DNA of 64,000 bases from Gemmatimonadota bacterium. GTDB lineage: Bacteria > Gemmatimonadota > Gemmatimonadetes > Longimicrobiales > Gaopeijiaceae. A program made the translations under genes and the position numbers. The DNA is taken from the NCBI GenBank assembly GCA_015664885.1, contig DQPL01000131.1:62001-126000 (forward strand). Reading direction: 5' to 3'. A model generated the notes under the pieces. The model was not told the DNA's origin, searched no databases, and saw only the letters and a program-made list of their open reading frames with translations. Of this stretch, positions 8,644-16,909 are shown in pieces. Numbering within the stretch: the first letter of the stretch is position 1; the number at the start of each line of letters is the position of its first letter.

Positions 8644-9834
8644 CTACCCCAGCCGGCTCGGAACCTCGCTGACCTGCCGAGACAGCTCGATCACGCGCTC
8701 AACGTCGGCGTCATTGTTGTACACGCCGATCGAAAAACGCAGCACGCCACTTCGAATCGCGAGGCGGACCCGGTTTGCCGTGAGGTGTTCGTACAGCTCG
8801 TTCATCGCCGGATCGTCCGCAGTGTAGTAGCGACCACCGCCGATCTGGCCGACTGAGACGATGTGCGCGAGGTCCGCGCCGGGCTCCCCACCTACCACCG
8901 GGAGTCCGAGCTCCCGTAGGCCGGTTGCCAGCCTCGCGCCGAGCCCACATACGTGGTTCTCGATGGCTTCCACGCCGATCTCAGCGATGAACTCGAGCGC
9001 CACCTGCGCGGCGGTCGCACCCAAGTAGTTGTAGTTCCCTATGTCGAACCGGCGGGCCCCGGGCTGGTAGGTGAGATCCCCTTCTTCGAACGCGGTCTCG
9101 TGCGCGTCTCCGAGGTCGATCCCGTAGCGGGCGACATGAACAGGGATGAGTTGCTCAGCCACTTCTCGACGCACGTAGAGGAAGCCGAACCCGTACAGCG
9201 CCAGCATGCACTTCTGAGTCGCGACCGCGAGCGCGTCTACCCCGAGCGCGCGTACGTCCGTCTGGAGCGCGCCGATGGACTGGGCCGCGTCGAGCAGCGT
9301 GAGCGCGCCTACCCTGCGCGCCCCTGCAACGAGGGCCGGCACGTCGGTGACGAAGCCCGGCGCGAAGGACACGCTCGGGAAAGTGACGACGCGCGTGCGC
9401 TCGTCCATCGCCTCCACCATCGCGTCGACGGGCATGCGGCCATCTTCGGGCGGAATGGCTCGTACCTCGATGCCGCGCAGGCGCTCGAGGTTGTACCAGA
9501 GATAGATGTTGTTCGGGTGCTCCAGCTCCGGACACAGAACCACATTGTCGCCCTCGCGCCACGGGAGGCTCGCAGAGAACAGGTTCAGTCCCTCGGAGAC
9601 GTTCTTGGTGATGGCGACCTCGTCGGCGTCGGCGCCAATCAGCGCCGCTAGGGCCGCGCGGGTCTCGTCGACCCTCACGCGCAGGGCATCCTTGTCGCTC
9701 GTGCCGCGAACGCAGTCGTCCAGGTACTCGCTCGCCGCCTCTCTCACCGTCTCCGGCACCAGTCCCCGGGCAGCTACGTTCAGGTACACCTGCTCGCAGC
9801 TCCCCGGAAAGAGCGCCCTCACCTCATCGTTCAT
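8644..9834 (-). CDS. Class V aminotransferase / cysteine-desulfurase-fold PLP enzyme
   Basis: A 396-residue fold-type I PLP enzyme. The cofactor Asp is in TLLDAAQSIGAL (D182), the cofactor-stacking His in ELEHPNN (H106), and the internal aldimine lysine in VATQKCML (K208). Intact SufS/NifS-like spacing makes a desulfurase, lyase or aminotransferase activity plausible, but the substrate is unknown. Its start overlaps the stop of the dicarboxylate/amino-acid symporter gene by four bases, and the cupin gene precedes both, giving a coupled three-gene operon. It is a separate lineage from the PLP enzyme at 1346-2494, which has a different lysine context and N-terminus, yet the association with a Na+ transporter repeats. 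Confidence 0.8.
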   Translation of the reverse strand: MNDEVRALFPGSCEQVYLNVAARGLVPETVREAASEYLDDCVRGTSDKDALRVRVDETRAALAALIGADADEVAITKNVSEGLNLFSASLPWREGDNVVLCPELEHPNNIYLWYNLERLRGIEVRAIPPEDGRMPVDAMVEAMDERTRVVTFPSVSFAPGFVTDVPALVAGARRVGALTLLDAAQSIGALQTDVRALGVDALAVATQKCMLALYGFGFLYVRREVAEQLIPVHVARYGIDLGDAHETAFEEGDLTYQPGARRFDIGNYNYLGATAAQVALEFIAEIGVEAIENHVCGLGARLATGLRELGLPVVGGEPGADLAHIVSVGQIGGGRYYTADDPAMNELYEHLTANRVRLAIRSGVLRFSIGVYNNDADVERVIELSRQVSEVPSRLG

Positions 9835-11072
9835 CGGCCCCCCGCCCTCGCAGCCTCAGAATGTGCCAGCAGCGACGTGCCCACCATGTCACCCATCACG
9901 TTGATCGTGGTATTCCCCATGTCGACGAGGCGATAGATCCCGCCCACGATGGCGGCGACCTCGATCGGGAGGTTGAAGGCTTGTACGTAGATCAGAGCGA
10001 TCACGAATCCACCGCCCGGGATCCCACCGGACCCCTCCGAGAGCAGAAGTCCGACGAAGAGAATAGTCAGGAACGATGCCGCAGTGAAGTCGACTGATGC
10101 GGCCTGCGCCGTAAAGAGCAGCACCGCCCCGAGCATGACAGAGGTGCCGTCCTTGTTCAGCTGGGCGCCGAGCGGAAGCGTGAAGGAATAGAGCGACCGG
10201 GGCAGCCGGATCTTTTCGGCAATCTCAAGCCCGACGGAGAGCGAGGCCAAACTCGACGTGGTGGCGGCGGTGGTCGCCCAAAGGGGGCCGGTGTCGCGAA
10301 GGAACTGAAGCGGCCTCCGGTCCGTGAACGCACGCAACAGGACCATGTAGCCCACGAAAATGACGAGCTGACCGGCGTACACGCCCAGCAGAAACTTCGT
10401 CATGGGGCCGAGCAGCGACGCGCCGTAGCGGCCAACGGTCACCGCCATCAGAGCCCCGATGCCGAGCGGCGCGACGAGAAGGATCAGGTCGACGAGCCGG
10501 CGAAAGAGCGCGGCCAGATCCGAAAAAGCAACGCTCAGGCGATCGCGCGTGCTGCCTGTGAGCATGAGCGTGGCGATGCCTAGCAGCACCGCCACGACCA
10601 CGAGCTGCACGACGTTTCCGTCCGCAAAAGCCCGAAAGACGTTGCTCGGCACCATGCCCAGAAGCACGTCGCCAATGGAGGGCACCGCGCCGACCGTTCC
10701 CTCCACCTGCTCGGTGAGCTGCATGCCCACACCGGGCCGGAGCAGAGCAACCGCCGCGAGCCCGAGCGAGAGCCCCACCAGATCGGTCACCACGTAGTAG
10801 CTCATGATCTTGGTGGCGAGCCGCCCGAACGTGCGCACGTCCGACAGCGCGGTCAGCCCTGCGAGCAAGTTGAAGAATACCAGTGGGATCGCCGCAAGCA
10901 CGAGCAGGCGGATGAAGAGGTCGCCGACGGGCTGAATGACGGTGACACGCTCGCCTAGCACCGCGCCCAGGAACGACCCGAGCACCATGCCGATGAGGAT
11001 CTGGGTGCCCAAGCCCATGCCGGGGCGGCGGGCCGAGGACGTGCCGGGCGTCGCGTCCTCCATGCCTGCCAT
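9831..11072 (-). CDS. Dicarboxylate/amino acid:cation symporter (DAACS, GltP/DctA family)
   Basis: The 413-residue inner-membrane protein shows the DAACS landmarks in order: an N-terminal scaffold (LVLAAIPLVFFNLLAGLTAL), the hairpin 1 tip with serines (TTAATTSSLASL), the TM7 Na+ motif in modified form (LNKDGTS), the glycine-rich hairpin 2 (SEGSGGIPGGGF), and TM8 VDMGNTTINVMGD. TM8 holds the Asp and Asn that bind substrate and Na+ in GltPh. It would import acidic or neutral amino acids or C4-dicarboxylates. The ATG at 11072 shares one base with the cupin stop (TGATG), which fixes the start better than an upstream ATG. The last bases overlap the PLP enzyme start. Confidence 0.9.
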   Translation of the reverse strand: MAGMEDATPGTSSARRPGMGLGTQILIGMVLGSFLGAVLGERVTVIQPVGDLFIRLLVLAAIPLVFFNLLAGLTALSDVRTFGRLATKIMSYYVVTDLVGLSLGLAAVALLRPGVGMQLTEQVEGTVGAVPSIGDVLLGMVPSNVFRAFADGNVVQLVVVAVLLGIATLMLTGSTRDRLSVAFSDLAALFRRLVDLILLVAPLGIGALMAVTVGRYGASLLGPMTKFLLGVYAGQLVIFVGYMVLLRAFTDRRPLQFLRDTGPLWATTAATTSSLASLSVGLEIAEKIRLPRSLYSFTLPLGAQLNKDGTSVMLGAVLLFTAQAASVDFTAASFLTILFVGLLLSEGSGGIPGGGFVIALIYVQAFNLPIEVAAIVGGIYRLVDMGNTTINVMGDMVGTSLLAHSEAARAGGR

Positions 11073-11590
11073 CAGCGAATCGGCAGCCTGTTGTCGGGAT
11101 CGGCCCTGAAGATCAGATAGGAGATGTCGCCCTCTAGCTCGCTCCACCAATGCGGCGTGTGTCCTGGGATGACGATGACGTCACCGGGCACGATGCGGCG
11201 GCTCACGCCGCCCTCGATGGCCGTCCCGCGCAGGCTGGTGCTGTTGGCCGACGGCCGGGTCGCATTCACCATCGTACCCCCCGTGACCAGCGTCGCCGAA
11301 CCCTCGAGCATGTAATAGATCTCGGTCGTGCTTACCTGATGCAGGTTGGGACCGCCCACGACGTCCTCGGGGCGGAACACACCATAGACGCCTACTCGGT
11401 AGTCGCCGGTCACGTCTACGACACGAATGGGTCGGTCGCTCACGGCGTCGCGCGGCAGCGCGTTGATAAACGTTACGATGTCGACGGCGGTGACGTCAGT
11501 CGCAACAGGAGGAGTCGCCGGCGCCGGCGTCTGTGCGCCGACCGGGGTCGCGAGTGACAGAGAAACGATCAGCAGTGCGGCGTTCCGCAT
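11072..11590 (-). CDS. Secreted cupin-domain protein
   Basis: This 172-residue protein has a signal peptide (AALLIVSLSLATPVGAQ). The single cupin barrel shows motif 1 as NLHQVSTTEIYYMLEGSATL (a degenerate G-X5-HXH-X3-4-E-X6-G) and motif 2 as PGDVIVIPGHTPHWW with its conserved His. The motif 1 metal ligands look reduced to one His and one Glu, so metal binding is possible but not assured. It is the first gene of the cupin-symporter-PLP operon and has a good GGAGG 7 nt before its ATG. A periplasmic binding or small-molecule-modifying role linked to the transporter substrate is plausible but inferred. Confidence 0.75.
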   Translation of the reverse strand: MRNAALLIVSLSLATPVGAQTPAPATPPVATDVTAVDIVTFINALPRDAVSDRPIRVVDVTGDYRVGVYGVFRPEDVVGGPNLHQVSTTEIYYMLEGSATLVTGGTMVNATRPSANSTSLRGTAIEGGVSRRIVPGDVIVIPGHTPHWWSELEGDISYLIFRADPDNRLPIR

Positions 11591-11641
11591 GAGGGCCTCC
11601 GCTCGGGGTGTGCAAGCAAGCCAAGATGTTACGAACCCTTA

Positions 11642-11665
11642 AGCTATGGCCATAGCTATGGCCAT
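11642..11665. repeat. Tandem 12-bp palindromic repeat upstream of the cupin operon
   Basis: AGCTATGGCCAT occurs twice in tandem (11642-11653 and 11654-11665). The junction makes the perfect 16-bp dyad AGCTATGGCCATAGCT. It lies about 50 bp upstream of the cupin start on one side and just before the MinD-like pseudogene on the other. The position fits an operator for the minus-strand operon; no regulator is identified. Confidence 0.5.
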
Positions 11666-11690
11666 CACCTGTGAAAGTCGTAACCTGTAA

Positions 11691-12303
11691 TTGCCTCAGA
11701 TTCAGGGTGGAATTGGCATACTTGCTGACAGCACAACAGTAGTTCCCGTCGCCGCAGGTAAGGGCGGAGTGGGTAAAACCCAGATCGCCGCGAACCTGGC
11801 AATAGCTCTCGCCCAGGCAGGAAAGAGCACCGTCGTGGTCGATCTGGACCTCGGTGGCTCGAACCTGCACAGCCATCTTGGTCTGCCCAATCGGCACGCC
11901 GGACTTGGCGACTATCTAAGGGCGCGAACCGCCGACCTCAAGGACCTGCTGGTCGAGACGAGCGTCGATGGTCTTCGCTTTATCCCCGGGGGATAGCCGC
12001 ATCATGGCCAACATCGCGTACCAGCAGAAGCGTCGGCTGCTGAGGCACCTGCTGGCCATCGAGGCGGACTACCTGGTCCTGGATCTCAGCGGCGGCTCGT
12101 CCTAAAACAATCTGGATTTCTTCGCGCTGGCACCAAGCGCCATGCTGGTCACCCAGCCTGAACTTCCCAGCTTGATGAACATGCTGTCGTTTCTGAAACA
12201 GCACATGTTGCGGCGGATCAGGCAGGAATTTGCCACCGAGCACCGGATGCGCCAGGAATTCGATGCGTTGACAAAACGCTCGATGGATGGCTCTGGCGTT
12301 TGA
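11691..12303 (+). pseudogene. Degraded MinD/ParA-family P-loop ATPase (frameshift plus nonsense codon)
   Basis: The first frame carries a complete deviant Walker A (AAGKGGVGKTQIAANLAIAL) and the Walker A' strand (TVVVDLDLGGSNLHSHLGLP), but stops at TAG 11994-11996 after FIPGG. Removing one G from the CCCCGGGGG run just before the stop restores PGDSRIMANIAYQQKRRLL. The restored frame continues with EADYLVLDLSGGSS, then TAA at 12103-12105 where the family has a tyrosine, then NNLDFFALAPSAMLVTQPE. The whole matches MinD/FlhG-like ATPases that position flagella or division sites. Two independent lesions make it a pseudogene unless the frameshift is an assembly error. No flagellar or division genes surround it. 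Confidence 0.8.
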
Positions 12304-12388
12304 GATGCCGGTGGTCACACGAAACGAACGGCACTTCGCGTGCGTGCCGCAGCTGGACGTGATCGGCTACTCCGACGCCACCGCCTGA
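12281..12388 (+). pseudogene. C-terminal fragment of a second PIN-domain (VapC-like) toxin
   Basis: A frame overlapping the end of the ATPase remnant reads WMALAFEMPVVTRNERHF followed by ACVPQLDVIGY and a stop at 12386-12388. PVVTRNxRHF...PxLxVxxY is the closing strand of VapC-type PIN ribonucleases. The preceding 90 or so residues are missing. The last 22 bases run antisense over the 3' end of hemL. Together with the ATPase debris it marks a decayed patch between the cupin operon and the haem operon. Confidence 0.65.
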
Positions 12389-13659
12389 AACGCAGCATCG
12401 GCTGCTGCTCCCAATATCTCCCGCTCGGCATCCCCGTGCACCGTCGACACAAACCCGGACTCGAAGGGCGAAGGCGCCAGGTAAACCCCGCTCTCGAGCA
12501 TCACTTGGTAAAAGCGCGCGAACAGCGACCGGTCGAGCCCGGCCGCGGAGTCCCAATCCGTGATGGCATCGTCTGTGAGGAAGTAGCCGAACATTGCGCC
12601 CACGCTGGACACGGAAATGGGGACACCAGCCTCGCGCGCCGAGTTGTTGAGGACCTCGACGGTCGCCTCAGAAGACGCCGCCAGTTGTGACCAAACCCCG
12701 GGCTCGTCGAGCTCTCGCAGGGTTGTGAGACCTGCTTGCATCGCCAGCGGATTCCCGCTCAGCGTGCCGGCTTGATAGACTGGCCCTTCGGGCGCCACCA
12801 GATCCATGATCTCGGCGCGGCCGCCGAAGGCGCCGACAGGGAGGCCGCCCCCGATCACTTTGCCGAGCGTCGTCATGTCCGGGGTGATGCCGAAGCGGCC
12901 CTGCGCCCCGCCCGGACCTACTCGGAACCCGGTCATGACCTCGTCGAACACCAGCAGCGCATTGTGCTCCGAAGTCAGCGCGCGCAGCGCCTCCAAAAAG
13001 CCTTCTTCGGGAAGAACGAGCCCCATGTTGCCGGCTACCGGCTCGACGATTACGGCAGCGACCTCACCTGGAAAGGCCTCCAGGATGGAGCGCACCGAGT
13101 CCGCGTCGTTGTAGCGTGCCACCAAGGTGTCCGCGACTGTCGCCTCCGGCACACCGGGGGAGTCGGGCAAGCCGAGTGTCGCCACGCCGGAACCGGCCTC
13201 GACCAGGAGCATGTCGGCGTGACCGTGATAGCAGCCGGCGAACTTCACGATCTTCTTCCGCTGCGTGAAGGCGCGAGCCACCCGCAGCGCGCTCATCACC
13301 GCCTCGGTGCCCGAGTTCACCATGCGGACCTTCTGCACGGCAGGCATCGCTTTGCAGATGCGCTCAGCGAGCTCGACTTCGGCGGGGCAAGGAGCGCCGA
13401 AGCTGGTGCCTGCGCGCAGCGTCTCGGTCAGGTCTGCCACGACGCTCGCGTGCGCGTGCCCCAGAATCAGTGCACCCCACGACATGACGTGATCGACGTA
13501 GCGGTGGCCGTCCACGTCCACCATGTAGGCACCCTCGCCGCGATCGATGAAGCGCGGATGGCCGCCCACGGCCTTGAACGCGCGCACCGGCGAGTTTACG
13601 CCCCCGGGTATCCGGCGTTGGGCGCGATGGAAGAGGTTTCGAGAGCGTTCCGTGTCCAT
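12367..13659 (-). CDS. hemL: Glutamate-1-semialdehyde 2,1-aminomutase
   Basis: HemL converts glutamate-1-semialdehyde to 5-aminolevulinate with PLP, the second step of the C5 route. The 430-residue protein has the family N-terminus (FHRAQRRIPGGVNSPVRAF), the NSGTEAVMSALRVAR phosphate-binding loop, the DEVMTGFRV motif and the PLP lysine in TTLGKVIGGGLPVG (about residue 267). The length is normal. ATG at 13659 was preferred to GTG at 13668 because GAGGTGG lies just upstream of the ATG. It is the last gene of the haem operon, 10 bp after hemY, and catalyses the step directly after HemA, encoded near the operon start. Complete and typical. Confidence 0.95.
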   Translation of the reverse strand: MDTERSRNLFHRAQRRIPGGVNSPVRAFKAVGGHPRFIDRGEGAYMVDVDGHRYVDHVMSWGALILGHAHASVVADLTETLRAGTSFGAPCPAEVELAERICKAMPAVQKVRMVNSGTEAVMSALRVARAFTQRKKIVKFAGCYHGHADMLLVEAGSGVATLGLPDSPGVPEATVADTLVARYNDADSVRSILEAFPGEVAAVIVEPVAGNMGLVLPEEGFLEALRALTSEHNALLVFDEVMTGFRVGPGGAQGRFGITPDMTTLGKVIGGGLPVGAFGGRAEIMDLVAPEGPVYQAGTLSGNPLAMQAGLTTLRELDEPGVWSQLAASSEATVEVLNNSAREAGVPISVSSVGAMFGYFLTDDAITDWDSAAGLDRSLFARFYQVMLESGVYLAPSPFESGFVSTVHGDAEREILGAAADAAFQAVASE

Positions 13660-13669
13660 CGAGGCCACC

Positions 13670-15148
13670 TCAGGCGCGGCGAGTAGCGATGTGGTCCATG
13701 AGTCTGGTTGCGGCCTGCTCGCCGCTGCGAACGGTGTCGGGAATCCCGACGCCTCCGTACGAACATCCCGCCAGGAACAAGCCCGGAAGTGCCTCGACGC
13801 GATCCTCGATCATGCGCACGCGTTCGAGATGCCCGAGGGTGTAGCCCGGCATACTGTTCTGCCAACGAAAGACGCGCCACCACTGGGGCGCGGCCTCGAG
13901 CCCGACGGCGTCGCGCAGCTCCTCAGCGAGGGTCTCGAGCAGTCGCGCATCGCCCTCCGGTCCGGCCGGGGGCAGGTGCGGTTCGCGGATGAAGCCACGC
14001 AACAGAACTCGACCCGCCGGGGCACGCCCAGCGAACTTCCGCGAAGACCAAGTGATGCCCGCCACCTTCCGCCTCTCGGACAGCGGGTTGAGGTAGCCGT
14101 GCCCCTCCAGCGGGCGAGGAAAGTTCGCCGAGTCGTAAGCCGCCGTCACGACGCTGGTCGAAGTGAAGGGAATCCTGCGCAGCGCCGCTACCAGGTCTTC
14201 ATGTTCGACCAGGAGGCGCGCCGCGAGCGGCGCAGGAGTCGTGATGACGACCGCGGAGACGAAGAGCGGCGATCGGCCCTCGATGTCGATCGTCCAGCCC
14301 TCGGGGGTGCGTCGCACGGACTCTACCGTTGTGCCACGCAGTATTTGCAGCCGCTCGGCGCTCTCGATCGAGGCCTCGAGCGCCTCGGTGAGTCGGCCCA
14401 TCCCGCCGCGCAGCGAGAGGAACGGAGCGCCGGGGCGCGGGCCACCCGTGGACTCGGGGCGCGCCTGGACCCGCAAGCCTCGCGTGACGCTCCCGGACTC
14501 TCGCTCGGCTTGCACGAGCACGGGGAACGTCGCTGCGATGCTCAACTGCTCGGGGCTGCTGCCATAGAGTCCTCCGAGCAGAGGCTGCATCAACCTCTCG
14601 TATAGCTCAGAGCCAAAGCGGCGGCGCACGAAGGACGCGACGGTCTCGTCGCGGTCCGAAGTTCGCCGCGGTATCCACCGCTCCATGGCCACACGGGCGC
14701 AACCCAGCGGACTGAGAATTCCCGACGTCCACAAGGGTCCCATCTTGGTAGGCACTAGGCCCGTGAGTCCGTCGGGAAACGGCACCAGCGCCCCTGCCCT
14801 GCGCACAAACGCGCGCGGCCAGCCCGGCTCGCTTCCCACCAGCTCATCACCCAGGCCCAACTCCTCGGCCAGCGCGCGCGCCCACGGCTTGCGTGCCAGG
14901 AAGCTGTCGGCGGCGGCTTCGACGACGAAGCCGTCGAAGGACTCCGTGAGGATCTTGCCGCCCAGCCGATCGTCCCGCTCGAGCAAGACGACGCGTGCGT
15001 TCAGCGGAGCCGCGTCGCCGTCTGCATCGACCCCTTGCGCAGCAAGGCGCGCCCCAGGATTCAGCAGTCGGTGCACCACGGTGAGGCCTGCGAGGCCTCC
15101 GCCAACCACCGCTACGGTCGGTGCATGCTGGGCCGCGGGAGGTGACAC
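13670..15148 (-). CDS. hemY: HemY-type protoporphyrinogen/coproporphyrinogen oxidase
   Basis: This 492-residue FAD enzyme carries the N-terminal Rossmann motif VAVVGGGLAGLTVVHRL, the LLERDDRLGGKI flavin loop and the C-terminal FAD segment LPGLFLAGCSYGGVGIPD. All are diagnostic of the HemY/PPOX family. HemY oxidises coproporphyrinogen III (then called CgoX) or protoporphyrinogen IX. With hemQ in the same operon and no hemN or hemF, oxidation of coproporphyrinogen is the likelier role. FAD-dependent HemY enzymes use O2, so the operon would work under oxic conditions. It lies 13 bp after hemE. The family is certain; the preferred porphyrinogen is inferred from context. Confidence 0.92.
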   Translation of the reverse strand: MSPPAAQHAPTVAVVGGGLAGLTVVHRLLNPGARLAAQGVDADGDAAPLNARVVLLERDDRLGGKILTESFDGFVVEAAADSFLARKPWARALAEELGLGDELVGSEPGWPRAFVRRAGALVPFPDGLTGLVPTKMGPLWTSGILSPLGCARVAMERWIPRRTSDRDETVASFVRRRFGSELYERLMQPLLGGLYGSSPEQLSIAATFPVLVQAERESGSVTRGLRVQARPESTGGPRPGAPFLSLRGGMGRLTEALEASIESAERLQILRGTTVESVRRTPEGWTIDIEGRSPLFVSAVVITTPAPLAARLLVEHEDLVAALRRIPFTSTSVVTAAYDSANFPRPLEGHGYLNPLSERRKVAGITWSSRKFAGRAPAGRVLLRGFIREPHLPPAGPEGDARLLETLAEELRDAVGLEAAPQWWRVFRWQNSMPGYTLGHLERVRMIEDRVEALPGLFLAGCSYGGVGIPDTVRSGEQAATRLMDHIATRRA

Positions 15149-15161
15149 GCCGGCAGGCCGA

Positions 15162-16202
15162 TCAGCCGACGGCCGCGCCGGTCGAAGAACGAAGAGTGTC
15201 CAGAACCACGTGGATGCTGTCCATCGGAGTTGCAGGAGTCACGCCATGGCCGAGGTTGAAAATATGTCCGGGGCGCCCGTTCGCGCGCGTCAGGATCTGC
15301 TGCACGCGCTCGCGGATGAAGTCGTGCGGCGCGTAGAGCACCGCGGGATCGAGATTCCCCTGCACGGCTTTGCCTTCGCCGACCCTGGCCCACCCTTCAT
15401 CCAGCGGAACTCGCCAGTCGAGCCCGATGACGTCGCCCCCAGCCTCGCTGATGTCCTCCAGAAGCTCGCCCGTGCCGACCCCAAAGTGGATCGTCGGGCA
15501 GTCTAGATGCCTCAACGCCTCGAATATGGCCGCGCTGTGCGGCTTGATGTAGCGGCGGTAGTCCTCCTGACCGAGATAGCCGACCCAGCTGTCGAAGAGC
15601 TGCAACACCTGCGCGCCCGCCTCGGCCTGTGCGGTCAAGTACGCGATCGTCAGCGTAACGAGCTTCTCCATGAGCGTGCGGAACGTCTCCGGCTCGTGGT
15701 ACATGAAGCTCTTGGTCTTGATGAAGTTCCGAGTCGGGCCGCCTTCTATCAGATAGCTGGCGAGCGTGAACGGCGCTCCTGCGAAGCCGATCAATGCGGT
15801 GTCAGCCGGGAGCTCCGCGCGCACGAGGCTGAGCGCCATGAACGTGGACGAAAGCGCCTCGTCGACATCGACGGGGCGCAGCGCCGCGACGTTCTCTGCG
15901 GTTCGGATAGGGTTAGCGATCGACGGGCCCACATCGGGAATGAAGCTCAGGTCGATTCCCATGGGGACTAGCGGCAGGAGGATATCCGCAAAAATAATGG
16001 CGCCGTCCATCTCGAAGCGACGGATGGGCTGGAGCGTGACTTCGGCGGTCAACTCGGGTTCTGCGCAGATCTCGAGCAGCGTGTGCTTCTCGCGTACCGC
16101 TCGGTACTCGGGCAGAAACCGTCCCGCCTGTCTCATGAACCACGCCGGCGTGTAGTCGACAGGCTGCCGCCTGCATGCGGCGACCAAGCGAGGCTCGCTC
16201 AC
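15162..16202 (-). CDS. hemE: Uroporphyrinogen III decarboxylase
   Basis: HemE removes four carboxyl groups from uroporphyrinogen III to give coproporphyrinogen III, without a cofactor. The 346-residue protein contains the signature PAWFMRQAGRFLPEYR near the N-terminus, with the substrate-binding arginines, the catalytic Asp in IIFADILLPLVPMG, and the second family block GLDWRVPLDEGWARVG near the C-terminus. The length is normal. Its start overlaps the hemQ stop by four bases (ATGA), so the two are coupled. Nothing unusual. Confidence 0.95.
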   Translation of the reverse strand: MSEPRLVAACRRQPVDYTPAWFMRQAGRFLPEYRAVREKHTLLEICAEPELTAEVTLQPIRRFEMDGAIIFADILLPLVPMGIDLSFIPDVGPSIANPIRTAENVAALRPVDVDEALSSTFMALSLVRAELPADTALIGFAGAPFTLASYLIEGGPTRNFIKTKSFMYHEPETFRTLMEKLVTLTIAYLTAQAEAGAQVLQLFDSWVGYLGQEDYRRYIKPHSAAIFEALRHLDCPTIHFGVGTGELLEDISEAGGDVIGLDWRVPLDEGWARVGEGKAVQGNLDPAVLYAPHDFIRERVQQILTRANGRPGHIFNLGHGVTPATPMDSIHVVLDTLRSSTGAAVG

Positions 16203-16909
16203 GGCCAGAGCTCAGAAGGCTGATCCGTGGGGGCGTGCGTAGCCACGTGCACCGGCGCGTCCAGAAGCGTGTACGGCCGCGCCGCCGTGGCGCGCAGCTC
16301 GCGCACGAGCCCCGAGAACCTGGGAAGGTCATCGGACTCGTATACCACAACGAACTCGTGGTCCTGCAGACCGGTGGAGTAGAGCAACAACTGGGAGATG
16401 CCGCCGTAGCTCCTGCCGATCTTGATGTGCTCGTTCATCATCGCTTGGCGACCGGGTTGATGGATCAGGTACCACTCGGCCGTCTTGGAGAACGGATACG
16501 CGATCAGGTAAGGCAAGATCTCGGAGCTGAACGGGTCGATGCGTCCGGCGTCCCGAGCGCCGCGGTATTGGGTCTTACGCGTGAATCCCCACAGCACGTC
16601 AACCATGCTCACGTAGCGCCGGAACGGACGCAACGCGCTTGCATAAGCATCGAAGAAGTTCTGGGGGTCGGAGTTCTCTTGCATGCGCACGGCGCACCAG
16701 AGAATGAAGTCCGTGCCAACGCGTGTGGGCGAAGTCCGGTAGTGCCTTACGCCTTCCGCCACACCGGACGTCTTCTCGATCCACGCGACCCGCAGGTCCG
16801 CGCGCTCCTCTTCGCTCAAACGCCAATAGTCGTCGGTGAGCGAGTAGACACCGAAGTGGTTGAGCGAGCTTTGGGGCTCGTCGCTTACGGCGTCGTCTTC
16901 TGTAGCCAC
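16199..16909 (-). CDS. hemQ: Coproheme decarboxylase (HemQ/ChdC, chlorite-dismutase-like fold)
   Basis: HemQ performs the last step of the coproporphyrin-dependent pathway, turning coproheme into haem b with peroxide. The 236-residue protein has the family's dimeric alpha-beta barrel pattern. [16 protein letters not shown] includes Y138, at the position of the catalytic tyrosine, and [12 protein letters not shown] includes H161, in the region of the axial haem ligand. The chlorite-dismutase distal Arg motif is not seen, which favours HemQ over true chlorite dismutase. The GTG start lies 25 bp inside the 3' end of hemB, the longest overlap in the operon. Its presence is the main evidence that this organism uses the coproporphyrin route. 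Confidence 0.88.
   Translation of the reverse strand: MATEDDAVSDEPQSSLNHFGVYSLTDDYWRLSEEERADLRVAWIEKTSGVAEGVRHYRTSPTRVGTDFILWCAVRMQENSDPQNFFDAYASALRPFRRYVSMVDVLWGFTRKTQYRGARDAGRIDPFSSEILPYLIAYPFSKTAEWYLIHQPGRQAMMNEHIKIGRSYGGISQLLLYSTGLQDHEFVVVYESDDLPRFSGLVRELRATAARPYTLLDAPVHVATHAPTDQPSELWP

Noticed and set aside
12103-12105. TAA in the MinD-like frame as a recoding site
   Set aside because: No recoding system uses TAA here, and the gene already has a frameshift; a nonsense mutation of a Tyr codon is simpler.
16199-16909. True chlorite dismutase
   Set aside because: It is embedded among haem genes and has the HemQ-type Tyr and axial-His context, without perchlorate-metabolism genes.
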